A DNA stretch of 15,213 bases. It comes from Bacillus benzoevorans. Its GTDB lineage: Bacteria; Bacillota; Bacilli; Bacillales; Cytobacillaceae. The notes under the pieces are model-generated. The model was not told the origin of the DNA, did no database searches, and saw only the letters and a program-made list of their open reading frames with translations. Of the stretch, positions 13,801 through 15,213 are shown piece by piece. Positions within the stretch are counted from its first letter, which is position 1. Each line of letters opens with the position of its first letter. Location: assembly GCF_014207535.1 (NCBI RefSeq), contig NZ_JACHGK010000034.1:1-15213 (forward strand). Direction: 5' to 3'. The position numbers and the translations under genes are program-made.

Positions 13801-14076
13801 AACCGTGCATCCTATTCTCGACAGGAACAACCAAGCGTTACTTACAAAAGGTAACTCGAACCAGATTGCCCCACGGCACATGGAAAAGTCTACTTATGGC
13901 TGCTTCCTTCCGGACCTGACCAGATTCATAGGTTCCCATTGCGCAGGACCCAATTGTCATCGCTCACTTTTGTAAGGCAGACCTTACATGCTCAAGCCTC
14001 AAATAAGCATTCAACCCCGCTATAGCGGATTGCGGGTACAGGGCAGGGCACCGCTAACTCCCCGTCTAGCACGGTA
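13801..14076 (-). ncRNA. scr: SRP RNA (Bacillus-type large scRNA)
   Basis: The RNA core of the signal recognition particle, which pairs with Ffh to target membrane proteins. The invariant domain IV hairpin is plain on the minus strand: CTGGTCAGGTCCGGAAGG, then AAGCAGCCATAAG. The 5' part, starting CCGTGCTAGACGGGGAG and GCGGTGCCCTG, matches the Alu domain of Bacillus scRNA, and the 3' end GCACGG pairs with the 5' CCGTGC. The length of about 275 nt fits the Bacillus form rather than the 4.5S form. It follows RNase P RNA by about 30 bp, so it may be processed from a joint transcript. The exact ends are set by the closing helix and may be off by a few bases. Confidence 0.95.
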
Positions 14077-14106
14077 TGTATATGAAAAACCATACCTTAT
14101 GTTTTT

Positions 14107-14530
14107 ATAAACGATATTCGGCCCATGAAATGGCTGTAAGCCAGGTTCTGTTCCTGCGTGCTCAAACGATGCCAATCTCGCACTGACAGGTGTAGTCATA
14201 TAACTATCGATCATTTGACCGATCCATCCATTTGGTTCACTTTCCTCAGGATGGTGCCCCTACCTTCGTTTGGGTTGCTCGCTCGCGGGGTTTACCTCGT
14301 TCCATTTCCTCCGTTTCCAGAAGAACTCCGTCACTGTGGCACTTTCAGGATAATCTCAGCATATTCATAAGAACTTAGCTGATTTCTCCGCCGTCAGAGA
14401 TGACTCTCTGCCCACCTTTGTAGATGGCACGAACACTCCGGGCATCTCAGCACAGGGCGAGCCTGGACTTTCCTCAACTCATGTACACATGAGCCGCGAC
14501 TACTCACCATTTCATGTTTGTTTCGTTCAT
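14107..14530 (-). ncRNA. rnpB: RNase P RNA, type B
   Basis: The catalytic RNA that trims tRNA 5' leaders. Conserved blocks on the minus strand are GAGGAAAGTCCAGGCTCGCC, TGCTGAGATGCCCGGAGTG, GAAAGTGCCACAGTGACG, GGTAAACCCCGCGAGCGAG and ACCTGGCTTACAGCC. The layout is that of the Bacillus type B class. Helix P1 closes with CATGAAATGG (5') and CCATTTCATG (3', 14124-14133), extended by ATGAACGA / TCGTTTAT (14523-14530 with 14107-14114). An extended -10 promoter lies at 14544-14552. Confidence 0.96.
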
Positions 14531-14543
14531 CGCTACGAGAGTA

Positions 14544-14552
14544 ACTATAACA
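14544..14552 (-). promoter_or_regulatory. Extended -10 promoter of rnpB
   Basis: On the minus strand TG-T-TATAGT lies about 14 nt upstream of the first base of the RNase P closing helix. The -35 at 17-nt spacing (GTGCTG) is weak, as is common when a TGn element is present. Confidence 0.6.
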
Positions 14553-15213
14553 TCTTTCACTTCAAACAGCACTAGTAGAGGCAATCCAGATATGGAAGTT
14601 TTTTAAATAAGGACAAAACTCCAAAGATACCTGCTTATAAATGGATAATAGTCACAGCCTGTCCCTTCTAAGTACGAACTATCAGGAATTCTTTGCATGC
14701 GGCGGAGAGTCCGCTTCTAAGTGCAAAGCCCGCCAGAAGGCGACTCGTGTTGCTGTGTTATACGGTCCTGCATGTGTTTATTTTGCAAAGGTTCTCTCTC
14801 CTTCCGCAGTTCCGATTAAAGTCAAAAAGGATGGTTTTCATATTAAAAATTATTCCCAATGAAAGTTATTACTAATATGGTTAATGACTTTTCCCACTCA
14901 TAACCTGATTCATTACAATAGTTTATCTCACGATGATAAGAGAGCCGGAACTTCAGCATGAAATGCTAAATCAATAAACAAACAGATTCAATTCCTCCTG
15001 TTTCGGAAACCGATTTTTTTATAGGATAGATATTTCAAAATAGTGTAAAGATTCCATTTGTGGATACTTGTTGTTTGTGCATAATGCCATTTGTTAAATA
15101 CCATAATAATTTATAAAAGGAGCATTCCTGTTAGAAGGATTTTCGGGGACTTGAACAAAAAAGAGCCCTCTTGGTATGATACGGGGTGTCAAATCGTTGC
15201 GCGAAATGACCCC
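14553..15213. other. Long stretch without a convincing gene
   Basis: Two overlapping plus-strand frames of 60-73 codons at 14641-14875 have no ribosome binding site and sit in hairpin-rich DNA, so I do not call them. The structured part (14661-14790) and the right edge (15159-15213) are described as findings. The rest is AT-rich with nothing I recognise. Confidence 0.5.
14661..14742. repeat. Hairpin cluster with an imperfect direct repeat
   Basis: GTCCCTTCTAAGTACGAA (from 14661) and GTCCGCTTCTAAGTGCAA (from 14709) are imperfect direct repeats. Between and after them, CTTTGCA (14691-14697) pairs with TGCAAAG (14722-14728), enclosing GCGGA/TCCGC (14702-14706 with 14710-14714). CGCC-AGAA-GGCG (14731-14742) forms another hairpin. 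It resembles a dispersed structured repeat or a small RNA more than a gene. Confidence 0.5.

Noticed and set aside
14020..14370. Short open frames on both strands
   Set aside because: They lie within or across the SRP and RNase P RNA genes, which explain the sequence.
14641..14875. Two overlapping plus-strand open frames of 73 and 60 codons
   Set aside because: No ribosome binding site, atypical composition, and they overlie a hairpin-rich repeat; more likely non-coding.

Overview
The window looks like chromosomal DNA of a low-GC, endospore-forming Bacillaceae member. Supporting signs are AGGAGG-type ribosome binding sites, a type B RNase P RNA, the long Bacillus-type SRP RNA (scRNA), a CBO0543-family membrane protein and the C-terminal relic of a GerAB-type spore germination permease. 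I cannot name the species.

Layout. 1-3235: ordinary genes on the minus strand (CBO0543-family protein, cardiolipin synthase, hotdog thioesterase). 3236-11230: an accessory block built around aromatic-compound catabolism. It holds a BenE-type benzoate/H+ symporter (3544-4803, minus), debris of a 5'-truncated group II intron and of a germination permease (4909-5750), then a divergent cluster. On the minus strand are a zinc alcohol dehydrogenase and a phthalate-dioxygenase-like Rieske oxygenase. On the plus strand are a broken ketol-acid reductoisomerase relic, an ACMSD-like amidohydrolase/decarboxylase and a LigB-type extradiol ring-cleavage dioxygenase. 11231-12128: degraded DNA and a small two-repeat protein. 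12170-13626: a beta-hydroxyacid dehydrogenase and an unrecognised protein, both minus. 13744-14552: SRP RNA and RNase P RNA in tandem on the minus strand. 14553-15213: no convincing gene, but structured repeat DNA and a possible mobile-element edge.

How the genes may work together (inference): BenE imports an aromatic acid, the Rieske protein hydroxylates the ring, the LigB enzyme opens the catecholic ring, the amidohydrolase decarboxylates or hydrolyses a product, and the zinc dehydrogenase handles an alcohol/aldehyde or diol step. No reductase or ferredoxin for the oxygenase is present. Its Rieske motif reads C-P-Q-R where C-P-H-R is expected, so one cluster ligand is missing.

The most interesting signals are: (1) this His-to-Gln change; (2) two arrays of ~20-bp repeats, resembling IS21/Tn7-type transposase-binding ends, that bracket the whole catabolic block in the same orientation (3444-3498 and 11141-11220); (3) a mirror-image operator, AATCAATTTG, overlapping the -35 region on each side of the divergent control region; and (4) the close rnpB-scr tandem.
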